Assembly: GCA_012513395.1 (NCBI GenBank) | Contig: JAAZCH010000296.1 | Coordinates: 1 to 11,933, forward strand | Direction of reading: 5' to 3' | Length of the DNA stretch: 11,933 bases | Source of the DNA: Tissierellia bacterium | GTDB lineage: Bacteria; Bacillota_A; Clostridia; Tissierellales; Peptoniphilaceae | Shown here: one piece after another, positions 1 to 7,017 of the stretch | Numbering within the stretch: the first letter of the stretch is position 1 | Layout: each line of letters starts with the position of its first letter | Program-made: the position numbers and the translations under genes | Notes under the pieces: model-generated | Databases searched by the model: none | Told to the model about the DNA's origin: nothing | The model's input: the letters and a program-made list of their open reading frames with translations, nothing else

Positions 1-1056
1 GTCTACTTAATAGTCAAAGGCTTAAAAGTAAATACTCAAGCAAAGGCGAAAATAGCTTTGATTATTTCTTCAATACTTATTTGCGGAATGCTTGGAACTA
101 TGGGTGGTGGAAATGCGATAATCGCACCGATAATCATCCCTATAATGGCTTCGTTGGGGGTTAGTCCTACTGTAGTAGGTGTATTATTTAAAGTAGCTGG
201 AGAAGTAGGATTAATCTTGGGTCCCCTCACTGGAGTAACTTTGATAACTATGGAAGTTACAGGCTTAAATTACTTACAACTTATGATGTACGCTGCAGTT
301 CCTTTTTCCATTGTATGGTTAATAGGAGCATGGGTTGGAACCACAAAAATTCAAAAAGAACTGGCTGGAAAAGAAGTTTACGAACTTAAGGAAGATATGA
401 AACATTTAGATGATTTTAAAGTTGGGAGTAAAGAAAAAACTACCACTATTTCATTTTTAATTTCTTTCATTCTTCTAGTAGGATATGGCGTTATATCTAA
501 ACAAGGCACAAACTACGCACTAATTGTAATGATACTATTGGCAGCTGTTATTGCAGTAGTTAATCGAATGGAAATCGATAAAGTAGTTAATTTAATGGCT
601 ACAGGTATGGCTAGTCAATTCAATATGTTTCTAATTTTCATAACAATTGAAGTTATACTTACACTAGTTACTGCTGGTGGTGGTTTTGAGGCTCTAGGAA
701 ATCTTTTAGGCGGACTTGCTAGGCAAGCTGGTGCATTCGGAGTTTATATTACCGCTTGTATCGTTGGAGGTTTTGGAATAGAAGCCGCAGCAGTAGCAGA
801 AATCAAAATTATTGCGGATATGTTTGGAGGTTTAGCTGGAGATGTGGGATTACCTATGTCAGTATTTGCAACTGCTATACTTGCAGCTACTCGTCTAACT
901 GGATCTATGTATCCAACCACAAACTTTGCAGGCCAAATGGGTACTGCTAGGTCTGAAAACACAAAGGATGGATTGCGCGCTCTTTGGATATCCGTTGCAT
1001 TCGTATGGGTTTGGATTATAGTTTGGGGACTTATTGGTACGCGTTTCTTAGGATAA
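1..1056 (+). CDS. Ion-transporter-superfamily permease, 5'-truncated by window edge
   Basis: The frame is open from base 1 with no credible start, so the N-terminus lies outside the window; the TTG at 58 is internal to a membrane segment and has no ribosome binding site. About 350 residues are visible. They form many hydrophobic segments rich in Gly, Ile and Ala, split by one charged cytoplasmic-looking loop (around bases 340-445, rich in Lys, Glu and Asp). This two-half layout, with Gly-rich stretches such as MGGGNAI near the start and a small-residue/acidic stretch (EAAAVAEIK) in the second half, resembles secondary carriers of the ion transporter superfamily (GntP, DcuC, NhaC and citrate carriers). 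I cannot assign a family or substrate. It converges on the methionine gamma-lyase operon and ends at a shared terminator. The context of amino acid fermentation suggests an organic or amino acid substrate, but that is inference. Confidence 0.7.
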   Translation, partial: VYLIVKGLKVNTQAKAKIALIISSILICGMLGTMGGGNAIIAPIIIPIMASLGVSPTVVGVLFKVAGEVGLILGPLTGVTLITMEVTGLNYLQLMMYAAVPFSIVWLIGAWVGTTKIQKELAGKEVYELKEDMKHLDDFKVGSKEKTTTISFLISFILLVGYGVISKQGTNYALIVMILLAAVIAVVNRMEIDKVVNLMATGMASQFNMFLIFITIEVILTLVTAGGGFEALGNLLGGLARQAGAFGVYITACIVGGFGIEAAAVAEIKIIADMFGGLAGDVGLPMSVFATAILAATRLTGSMYPTTNFAGQMGTARSENTKDGLRALWISVAFVWVWIIVWGLIGTRFLG

Positions 1057-1065
1057 TATTTTAAT

Positions 1066-1110
1066 AAAAAAATACACTTTCGCCAGCATTTGACGAAAGT
1101 GTATTTATTT
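1066..1110. terminator. Bidirectional rho-independent terminator between convergent genes
   Basis: A perfect 12-bp inverted repeat (1071-1082 pairing with 1094-1105, core TACACTTTCG) encloses an 11-base loop. An A-rich run lies on the left and a T-rich run on the right, so it can work in both directions. It starts 15 bases after the permease stop and ends just before the methionine gamma-lyase stop, so it should end both transcripts. Confidence 0.88.
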
Positions 1111-1115
1111 TTATT

Positions 1116-2309
1116 TTAAATCATCTCTAAAGCTTGTCTTAAATCTTCTATGATATCTTCTACGTCTTCTAAACCTACTGAAAGTCTAATTAGTCCTTCT
1201 GGTATTCCTACTTCTACTAACTCTTCTGGAGTGTAAGTAGAGTGGGTCATAGTCGCTGGATGTTGGATTAGGGTTTCTGTGTCCCCTAAGCTAACTGCTA
1301 ATGAACATACTTTTACGTGGTTCATAACTTTTCTACCCGCTTCTATTCCTCCTGTTACTTCAAAGGACAACATTCCGCCAGGCATTCTCATTTGCTTTTT
1401 AGCTAATTCGTATTGCGGGAAGGATTCTAATCCTGGGTAGTGAACTACTTCTACTTTTGGATGATTATTTAAAAATTCCGCCACTTTAATAGCGTTGTCA
1501 TTGTGTCTGTCCATTCTAACGCCTAAAGTTTTCATTCCACGCATTAGTAAAAACGCATCGTTAGGGCTCATTACAGATCCTGTCATATCTTTTAGCCCCA
1601 CTAATCTTACTTGGCCCATAAGTTCACAGCTACCTGCTGCTATACCTGCTATAATATCGCCGTGACCATTTAAATATTTTGTCGCTGAATGAACTACTAT
1701 ATCTGCTCCTAAGTTTAATGGTTTTTGTATATAAGGTGTAGCAAATGTATTGTCCACAATTACTAAACAGCCTTCTACTTCATGGGCGATTTTAGCTATC
1801 TCTTCTATGTCACATAGTTCCATAGTTGGGTTTACTGGAGTTTCCAAATATACTATTTTGGTATTTGGTTTCATAGCTTTTCTTACATTTTCTGGATCCT
1901 TTACGTCTACGAAATCCACTTCTACGCCGAACTTAGAAATTCCATGGCTTAAATACGCAAATGTACATCCATAAAGGGTTTGTCCTGCTACTATGTGGTC
2001 TCCTTCTTTTACGAATGGCCAAATTGAAGATGTGATAGCTCCCATACCTGAAGAAAATGCAACTGCTGCTTCTGCTTCTTCAAGGATAGCTAGTTTTTCT
2101 TCTAATGCCATTGTGGTTGGATTTCCTAGTCTGGAATAAATAAATCCTTGTTCTTCCATTGCAAATCTTCTTCCACCTTGTTCTGCAGAGTCAAAGATAA
2201 ACGTAGATGTTTGGTAAATAGGAACTCCTAATCCGCCAAATTCATTTTTGAAAACTCCACCGTGTACTGCTTGGGTATTAAAACCTTTCTTTCTCATGTC
2301 ATCACTCAT
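1116..2309 (-). CDS. megL: Methionine gamma-lyase (PLP enzyme)
   Basis: Cytosolic PLP enzyme of the Cys/Met metabolism family, 397 residues, full length for the family. It should cleave L-methionine to methanethiol, ammonia and 2-oxobutyrate. The PLP lysine is K211 in [11 protein letters not shown], with D186 in IVDNTFATP binding the pyridine nitrogen. Y58 and R60 in YSRLGNPT match phosphate-contact residues from the neighbouring subunit. The residues that separate methionine gamma-lyase from cystathionine synthases and lyases are present: C115 in LYGCTF (Cys116 of the Pseudomonas enzyme) and K240-D241 in GLKDMTG. Homocysteine or cysteine could also be substrates. The start at 2309 is set by AGGAGG (2318-2323) eight bases upstream. 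It is the last gene of the operon, 22 bp after the NhaC-family gene, which suggests uptake and breakdown of methionine are co-expressed. Confidence 0.93.
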   Translation of the reverse strand: MSDDMRKKGFNTQAVHGGVFKNEFGGLGVPIYQTSTFIFDSAEQGGRRFAMEEQGFIYSRLGNPTTMALEEKLAILEEAEAAVAFSSGMGAITSSIWPFVKEGDHIVAGQTLYGCTFAYLSHGISKFGVEVDFVDVKDPENVRKAMKPNTKIVYLETPVNPTMELCDIEEIAKIAHEVEGCLVIVDNTFATPYIQKPLNLGADIVVHSATKYLNGHGDIIAGIAAGSCELMGQVRLVGLKDMTGSVMSPNDAFLLMRGMKTLGVRMDRHNDNAIKVAEFLNNHPKVEVVHYPGLESFPQYELAKKQMRMPGGMLSFEVTGGIEAGRKVMNHVKVCSLAVSLGDTETLIQHPATMTHSTYTPEELVEVGIPEGLIRLSVGLEDVEDIIEDLRQALEMI

Positions 2310-2331
2310 TATATTTTCCTCCTAAAATTTT

Positions 2332-3714
2332 TTATAAATTTTGTTCTGCTTTTGCTTCTGCTACTTTACTTTCTGGAACGTCATATTCGAAGTTCCAAGG
2401 GTCACTTGATTTAGTAAATGGTATATATATGGAAATTAACGCCACAATTGCTAGTATAAATTGATACCAAAGGAATGGCATAATTTCTAAAGGTGATATC
2501 GATCCAGCCGTTAATCCTGCCGCTACTAATAATTGTGCTCCATATGGGATAAATCCTTGGAATACACAAGAAAATGTATCAAGTAGTGATGCACTTCTTC
2601 TAGGATCCACTTTGTAGTGAGTAGATAACTCCTTCGCTACAGGTCCTGAAATTATTATCGCTACCGTATTATTGGCAACTGCAACATCGGCAAGGGATAC
2701 TAGAGCTGAAATTCCAACTTCTGCAGTCTTTTCTCCCCTGATAGATCTTCTAATCTTTTCAATAATCCACTCAAGTCCTCCCTCTTTTGTAACCATATAA
2801 GAGAGTCCTCCTGTCAACATTGAAAGTAAAAATATCTCAAACATTCCAGAAAATCCGCCATAGATTTCTTGTGCAAGATTAATAAAGTTAAATCCATTTT
2901 GAGATAATAGAAGTATTCCAGAGAAAATTATTCCCCCTGTCAAAACCAAGAACACATTCAATCCTGCCAATGCTGAAATCAGTACAAATAGATAAGGCAA
3001 TATTTTCACTATATCATATTCTAAATTTCCCATTTCAGGAACTACATCTGGTCTTGCGAAAATCAATAACAATATCGTAGTAATAATCGCACTTGGTAGT
3101 GCAATTTTAAAGTTCATCCTGAATTTGTCTCTCATTTCTACATTTTGAGTTCTAGTGGCTGCTATTGTGGTGTCAGAAATAATAGATAAGTTATCTCCAA
3201 ACATCGCTCCGCCTATTAGAGTTCCCAATACTAGAGGCAAACTCAACCCACTACTTTCTCCTAATCCAACTGCTATAGGTCCAATTGCTGAGATTGTTCC
3301 CATAGAAGTTCCTGTAGATAATGACATAAAGCAAGCTATAATAAAGATTCCAGCTGCAATGAAGTTTGGAGGAATCACTGTCAAACCTAAGTTTACAACT
3401 GAGTCTACTCCTCCACTAGCTTTGGCTACTCCTGCAAATGCACCTGCTAGTATGTAAATCAAACACATAATAATTATGTTTTCATCGCCGCAACCTTTTA
3501 CAAAGGTATCAAATTTTTCGTCTATAGTTCCCTTAAACATTAAAAACGCTACAATAATTCCCACAAAAGAAGCTACTGGTGCAGGCATTTGGTAAAACGC
3601 CATATCCACACCTTGTCTTTGTAAAATAATCCCAGATAACAAATAAACTAAAATAAATACTAAAAATGGTATTAAAGCATAACCTCTAGGTTGTACTTTT
3701 TTGTTATGGTCCAT
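2332..3714 (-). CDS. nhaC: NhaC-family Na+-coupled transporter (possible methionine carrier)
   Basis: Integral membrane protein of 460 residues with about 11-12 hydrophobic segments, the usual length for NhaC. Family signatures are clear: SLSTGTSMGTISAIGP (about 131-146), GGAMFGDNLSIISDTTIAATR (about 168-188) and NNTVAIIISGP in the second half. The family's name-giving activity is Na+/H+ exchange, but members include proposed methionine carriers (MetT, assigned by comparative genomics) and other amino acid carriers. Its place directly before methionine gamma-lyase and after an amino-acid-type regulator makes methionine uptake, or methionine/product exchange, a good guess; that part is inference. 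The start at 3714 has the ribosome binding site AGGGGTG at about 3720-3726. It is 16 bp from the stop of the upstream activator gene, consistent with one transcript. Confidence 0.88.
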   Translation of the reverse strand: MDHNKKVQPRGYALIPFLVFILVYLLSGIILQRQGVDMAFYQMPAPVASFVGIIVAFLMFKGTIDEKFDTFVKGCGDENIIIMCLIYILAGAFAGVAKASGGVDSVVNLGLTVIPPNFIAAGIFIIACFMSLSTGTSMGTISAIGPIAVGLGESSGLSLPLVLGTLIGGAMFGDNLSIISDTTIAATRTQNVEMRDKFRMNFKIALPSAIITTILLLIFARPDVVPEMGNLEYDIVKILPYLFVLISALAGLNVFLVLTGGIIFSGILLLSQNGFNFINLAQEIYGGFSGMFEIFLLSMLTGGLSYMVTKEGGLEWIIEKIRRSIRGEKTAEVGISALVSLADVAVANNTVAIIISGPVAKELSTHYKVDPRRSASLLDTFSCVFQGFIPYGAQLLVAAGLTAGSISPLEIMPFLWYQFILAIVALISIYIPFTKSSDPWNFEYDVPESKVAEAKAEQNL

Positions 3715-3730
3715 TTAAACACCCCTACTT

Positions 3731-5248
3731 TTATAATTTGTATTTTTTCATGCGGTTAATAAGTTTCGTATGAGTAATTCCTAGACTATGGGCAGTTTGT
3801 CTGATGCTAGCACCATCTTCTAAGGCACTCACTATCAATTCTTTTTCAAATCTTTCTACTTTTTCATCAAATGTTTCGTTCACATCATTAGAATTATCTT
3901 CGAAATAAAATTTCAAGTCCGAAGGCTTCACCACATTTCCTTTTAATGTAGTCAAAGCTCTAATAATTACATTTTGCAATTCTCTTACATTACCAGGATA
4001 ATTGTAGGATTCCAAAGCTTTTATAGCATCGGGAGAATATGTCTCTTCTTCAATTCCGTTGGAGTATTTTTTTGTAAAATAATCCACTAGAGGCTTAATA
4101 TCTTCTTTCCTCTTTCTAAGAGGTGGAATGTTCAAACTCAAAGTATTCAATCGATACATTAAGTCTAGTCTGAATTCTTCTTTGAGTATCATTTCCTTTA
4201 AATCCTTATTCGTGGCTGAAATGAGTCTAAAATTTACTGGAATCTCTTCAGAACCACCGATTCTTCTGATTCTCTTTTCTTGAAGCACTCTTAAAAGTTT
4301 CGCTTGTAGATGAATAGGCATATCTCCAATTTCATCTAAGAAGATAGTTCCGCCATTACAACTTTCAAATATTCCAGCTTTTCCACCTTTAATCGCTCCT
4401 GTAAAACTTCCATCCTCGTATCCAAATAGTTCACTTTCCAAAAGCTGCTCAGGAAGTGAAGAACAGTTAATTGCTATAAAGGGCTTATCTCTTCTGCTGC
4501 TTAAATTATGTATCGCCCTAGTGAATAACTCCTTTCCCGTTCCTGACTCTCCTGTTATGAGAATTTCCACATCCATCTGAGAAAATTCCATAGCAGTGTT
4601 TACACATTTTTCCATCAAAGGACTTTCAAAAATTAGATCTTTAAAAGTAATATGACTTGAGTAGAATTTTTTATCTGCATATGAACTCAATTCGCTGATA
4701 TCTTCAAATACGATAATTTTTCCAAACAAATTGGAATCGCGAAACCTTTTCCTATACATTTTAGCAATAAATTCACCACTGCCTAATGTAAGCTCGTCGA
4801 TGGATTCCTCTAGGTCTGCATCTAAAACTTTTTCTACAAATTCTTCATCTTCAATAAACTCTGATATTGGTTTTCCGATGATTGAAGATAATTCACCTTC
4901 AACTGCTTTTAATTCCCTAGATATATTGGAGTATTTGACTATGCCGTTACAGTCCACTACTAATATTAATTTCCCCAAAAGATTGATTATTTCGTTTACT
5001 TGAAGGTTTCTAGCTTCAAAAGCTATTAAATCGACCTCCGAAATACTACCTAAGTCTTCAATCGTATTGAGGTTTTTCAATAATTCTTGATATTGTTTTT
5101 CATCTTGGACTTCAAATTTAATGTAGCAATCCTTAGTATATGCTTCCATCCAAACAATTCCTAAGTCCATTTTTCTGAATTTGGACAAAATTTCATAAGT
5201 TATATGATCTCTATTCCTTTTAAATAAGAGCCTAATTCTCTTTAGCAT
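3731..5248 (-). CDS. TyrR-like sigma-54-dependent transcriptional activator (ACT-PAS-AAA+-HTH)
   Basis: Cytoplasmic regulator of 505 residues from the start chosen here, close to TyrR length. Order: an ACT-like N-terminal domain (about 2-78, TyrR-like), a PAS domain (about 80-190), a sigma-54 AAA+ domain, and a TyrR-type helix-turn-helix (about 481-503, SIRQTAHSLGITHTKL). The ATPase has Walker A GESGTGK (233-239), the sigma-54 contact loop as GSFTGA (280-285, A to S of GAFTGA), Walker B FLDEI, arginine-finger candidates in FRLDLMYRL and GNVREL. E. coli TyrR lacks the GAFTGA loop; this protein keeps it and should drive sigma-54 promoters. Start at 5248: AGGAGG (5253-5258) sits just upstream. 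A longer in-frame start at 5314 has no ribosome binding site and lies upstream of the -24/-12 promoter. First gene of the nhaC-megL operon, so probably autoregulated; methionine or another amino acid is a plausible ACT-domain ligand (inference). Confidence 0.9.
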   Translation of the reverse strand: MLKRIRLLFKRNRDHITYEILSKFRKMDLGIVWMEAYTKDCYIKFEVQDEKQYQELLKNLNTIEDLGSISEVDLIAFEARNLQVNEIINLLGKLILVVDCNGIVKYSNISRELKAVEGELSSIIGKPISEFIEDEEFVEKVLDADLEESIDELTLGSGEFIAKMYRKRFRDSNLFGKIIVFEDISELSSYADKKFYSSHITFKDLIFESPLMEKCVNTAMEFSQMDVEILITGESGTGKELFTRAIHNLSSRRDKPFIAINCSSLPEQLLESELFGYEDGSFTGAIKGGKAGIFESCNGGTIFLDEIGDMPIHLQAKLLRVLQEKRIRRIGGSEEIPVNFRLISATNKDLKEMILKEEFRLDLMYRLNTLSLNIPPLRKRKEDIKPLVDYFTKKYSNGIEEETYSPDAIKALESYNYPGNVRELQNVIIRALTTLKGNVVKPSDLKFYFEDNSNDVNETFDEKVERFEKELIVSALEDGASIRQTAHSLGITHTKLINRMKKYKL

Positions 5249-5282
5249 TTTACCTCCTCTCTCGTCCTTCACTAATATATTA

Positions 5283-5298
5283 TGCAATTTACGCGCCA
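5283..5298 (-). promoter_or_regulatory. Sigma-54 (-24/-12) promoter of the activator-nhaC-megL operon
   Basis: Read on the minus strand the element is TGGCGCGTAAATTGCA. The consensus is TGGCAYRNNNNTTGCW, so only the fifth base differs (G for A) and the -24 GG to -12 GC spacing is right. Transcription would start near 5272, leaving a short leader with AGGAGG ahead of the ATG at 5248. The first gene encodes a sigma-54 activator, which fits. Confidence 0.75.
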
Positions 5299-5334
5299 AT
5301 ATATGAGAGTGCATTTAACGAGCTTTGCTGTTAT

Positions 5335-5365
5335 GATTTTATTCCTATGGTTTGATTTCGTTCCT
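5335..5365. repeat. Pair of GATTTnnTTCCT direct repeats upstream of the megL-operon promoter
   Basis: GATTTTATTCCT (5335-5346) and GATTTCGTTCCT (5354-5365) agree at 10 of 12 bases and are 19 bp apart. They lie about 65-95 bp upstream of the predicted sigma-54 start. This is a reasonable place for activator binding sites. I do not see a classic TyrR box (TGTAAA-N6-TTTACA) here, so assignment to the TyrR-like protein is a guess. Confidence 0.3.
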
Positions 5366-5425
5366 GTTTTGAAAGATAAATTTTTATTTGTGTTCAAATC
5401 TCCTATTATCTCCATTTATATTTTA

Positions 5426-5461
5426 AACTAAATCTGGTTCGTTTTCAATCCAGTAGGTTTA
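5426..5461 (-). terminator. Weak, imperfect hairpin after the second activator gene
   Basis: Directly after the stop of the gene ending at 5463, the minus strand can fold AAACCTACTGG against CCAGATTTAGTTT with bulges and a 12-base loop, followed by a mixed A/T run. Only CTGG/CCAG, CTA/TAG and AAA/TTT pair, so termination may be inefficient and some transcripts may run on into the megL operon. Confidence 0.25.
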
Positions 5462-5462
5462 A

Positions 5463-6854
5463 TTATGAACCATTTTTCTTTTTATTTAGATAGTATGCTA
5501 CTTGATAATATTTAAAATCGTAATTCATTTCCTTTAAAGCCTTGGATATTTTTCTAGGTCCTAAGCCTTCAGCTGTCAATTCATCGATAATTCTATACAT
5601 CTCTTTGGAACTATTTTCTTTTAAAATCTCGACTTGGGAGATTTCAAAGGGCAGATGTCCAGTTTTTACCACGACTTTTATCTCAGTTTCTCCTTCCAAA
5701 TCTGAAATTAGCGGAGAAGCTTGGTCTATGGAATAATTTATCACGTCTCTAAATTGACGTATATTTCTGGGATATTTTCCTTGGAGAACTAATTGTCTAG
5801 CTTCTTTTGAAAATACTACTTCGTAGTCGATTCCTTGGTGCTCCTTGACTGCTTCTTCATATTTATTTATAAAATAGTAAAATAATTTTTCTCGTTCCTT
5901 TTCACTTCTTTCGTCTAGTGGCGGAAGATATAATTCGTATTGAGCCAGTCTTTGGTAAAGTTCTGGAAGTAATTCGTTTTTTAAATTTTTAGTGGAAGCA
6001 GCTATAATAATTACATCAACAGAGATTTCCTTGGAGCCACCAATTCTTCTAAATCTTCCTGTCTCGATAGCCGTTAGCAATATGGATTGATAATTTCCCA
6101 GCTCATGGGCTTCGTCTAGAAATAATATTCCCCCATTGGCTCTTTCTAGTAGACCCTTTTTTTCCATAGCGCCTGTAAAGGAACCTTCTTCACTGCCGAA
6201 TATCTCCAATGCTGCGATGTCAGAATTTGTAAATTGGCCACAGTTTACTTCTATAAAAGGGGCATCTTTGTCTAGAGTTCCTATCTCTCTTCCGTAATTG
6301 TAAATCAATTTCGCCAGCATAGTCTTTCCTGTTCCAGAATCTCCAATTATTATGGAATGTCTCGGACCTCCGATGGATCCAATTGTTCTCTTGGCACTTT
6401 GTAACACGTCTTTTAAACTTTCAGTCACTCCAATCAATGACGAAATATCAGCTTCTGTATCTGATAAATATAAATGCATTTGGAGTGCTTGAATTTTTCT
6501 ATTTAATTCGTCTATTTCTCTAATATCTCTAAATACTGAAAAAGCTCCTTCTACTTTTCCGTTTATGACCAGAGGATAAGCACTTACTATATATCTTTTG
6601 CCACCTATGTAGTGAATTTTTCTATCTAACATAGCTTTGTTGTTGTTTAATGATTGCAATAAAACTGCGTCAGGATAAAATTCGGAAATGTGATTTCCTA
6701 TCATATCTTGAGGAGTTACATTTGCAAATTCTGCTGAAATTTTGTTGGAATATATTACGATTCCGTCATTGTTTACTATATTTACACCATCGCTAATTAC
6801 ATTCGCTACGTCTTCTAGCACCAGATTTTCTCTTATATCATTTAAATTTATCAT
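5463..6854 (-). CDS. Divergent sigma-54 activator (PAS-AAA+), likely regulator of the por operon
   Basis: Cytoplasmic regulator, 463 residues. An N-terminal PAS domain (about 12-115) precedes a sigma-54 AAA+ domain: Walker A GDSGTGKT (171-178), sigma-54 loop GSFTGA (224-229) and Walker B GGILFLDE (241-248). Several usual motifs are altered: the GESGTGKE form of Walker A is changed, LFLDEIGD reads LFLDEAHE, the FRxDLxxRL segment reads LLPELYQRL so only the second arginine (R302) remains, and GNVREL reads RNIRQF. The C-terminal DNA-binding region (about 415-460, with GPRKISKAL and YYQVAYYLNK) does not look like the usual Fis/NtrC helix-turn-helix. The start at 6854 has GAGG (6861-6864) six bases upstream. 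It is transcribed away from the por operon, which has a sigma-54 promoter in the shared intergenic region, so it is the obvious candidate activator. PAS ligand unknown. Confidence 0.85.
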   Translation of the reverse strand: MINLNDIRENLVLEDVANVISDGVNIVNNDGIVIYSNKISAEFANVTPQDMIGNHISEFYPDAVLLQSLNNNKAMLDRKIHYIGGKRYIVSAYPLVINGKVEGAFSVFRDIREIDELNRKIQALQMHLYLSDTEADISSLIGVTESLKDVLQSAKRTIGSIGGPRHSIIIGDSGTGKTMLAKLIYNYGREIGTLDKDAPFIEVNCGQFTNSDIAALEIFGSEEGSFTGAMEKKGLLERANGGILFLDEAHELGNYQSILLTAIETGRFRRIGGSKEISVDVIIIAASTKNLKNELLPELYQRLAQYELYLPPLDERSEKEREKLFYYFINKYEEAVKEHQGIDYEVVFSKEARQLVLQGKYPRNIRQFRDVINYSIDQASPLISDLEGETEIKVVVKTGHLPFEISQVEILKENSSKEMYRIIDELTAEGLGPRKISKALKEMNYDFKYYQVAYYLNKKKNGS

Positions 6855-6865
6855 CTTATACCTCT

Positions 6866-6924
6866 TGTTATAATTTTTCTAACATTATGTTTGTACTTAT
6901 AGTTTTATTCTAACACTTCTAACA
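6866..6924. promoter_or_regulatory. TGTTAGAA repeat cluster, candidate activator binding sites (UAS)
   Basis: TTCTAACA (reverse complement TGTTAGAA) occurs three times, at 6877-6884, 6908-6915 and 6917-6924. The first copy forms a dyad with TGTTATAA (6866-6873, 7 of 8 matching, 3-bp centre). The cluster is about 70-130 bp upstream of the predicted por start, the normal place for a sigma-54 activator. The first and second direct copies are 31 bp apart, close to three helical turns. The cluster also overlaps the divergent activator's own upstream region, so autoregulation is possible. Confidence 0.5.
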
Positions 6925-6925
6925 A
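6896..6925 (-). promoter_or_regulatory. Candidate sigma-A promoter for the divergent activator gene
   Basis: On the minus strand TTGTTA (6920-6925) and TATAAG (6896-6901) are separated by 18 bp. This gives a start near 6889 and a short leader to the ATG at 6854. The match is moderate and the region is AT-rich. It overlaps two TGTTAGAA half-sites. Confidence 0.3.
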
Positions 6926-6966
6926 GGCTTGTCTATGTAATGTGTATTTTATGTTCTTCTTGATTT

Positions 6967-6982
6967 TGGCATAGATTTTGCA
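6967..6982 (+). promoter_or_regulatory. Consensus sigma-54 (-24/-12) promoter of the por-rubredoxin operon
   Basis: TGGCATAGATTTTGCA matches TGGCAYRNNNNTTGCW at every defined position. The start would be near 6993, giving a leader of about 25 bases that carries the ribosome binding site GGAGG (7007-7011) before the ATG at 7018. A divergently transcribed sigma-54 activator gene and a repeat cluster lie just upstream. A weaker sigma-A-like pair (TTGATT 6960-6965, 17-bp gap, TATTAT 6983-6988) overlaps it. Confidence 0.85.
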
Positions 6983-7017
6983 TATTATATAAGTATAAAA
7001 AGATATGGAGGTAAACA

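Noticed and set aside
58..60. TTG as start of the first permease
   Set aside because: The frame stays open to base 1 with protein-like sequence and the TTG has no ribosome binding site; the gene is cut by the window edge.
2310..2331. Separate promoter or SAM/T-box riboswitch ahead of methionine gamma-lyase
   Set aside because: Only 22 bp lie between the genes, enough for a ribosome binding site but not for a riboswitch; none is seen ahead of the operon either.
5249..5314. N-terminal extension of the TyrR-like activator from an ATG at 5314
   Set aside because: No ribosome binding site, atypical sequence before the ACT-like domain, and a -24/-12 promoter lies within the extension; the ATG at 5248 has AGGAGG.
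6960..6988. Sigma-A promoter TTGATT-17-TATTAT for the por operon
   Set aside because: Matches are partial and easy to get in AT-rich DNA, while the overlapping sigma-54 element is a full match with an activator gene next to it; kept only as an alternative.
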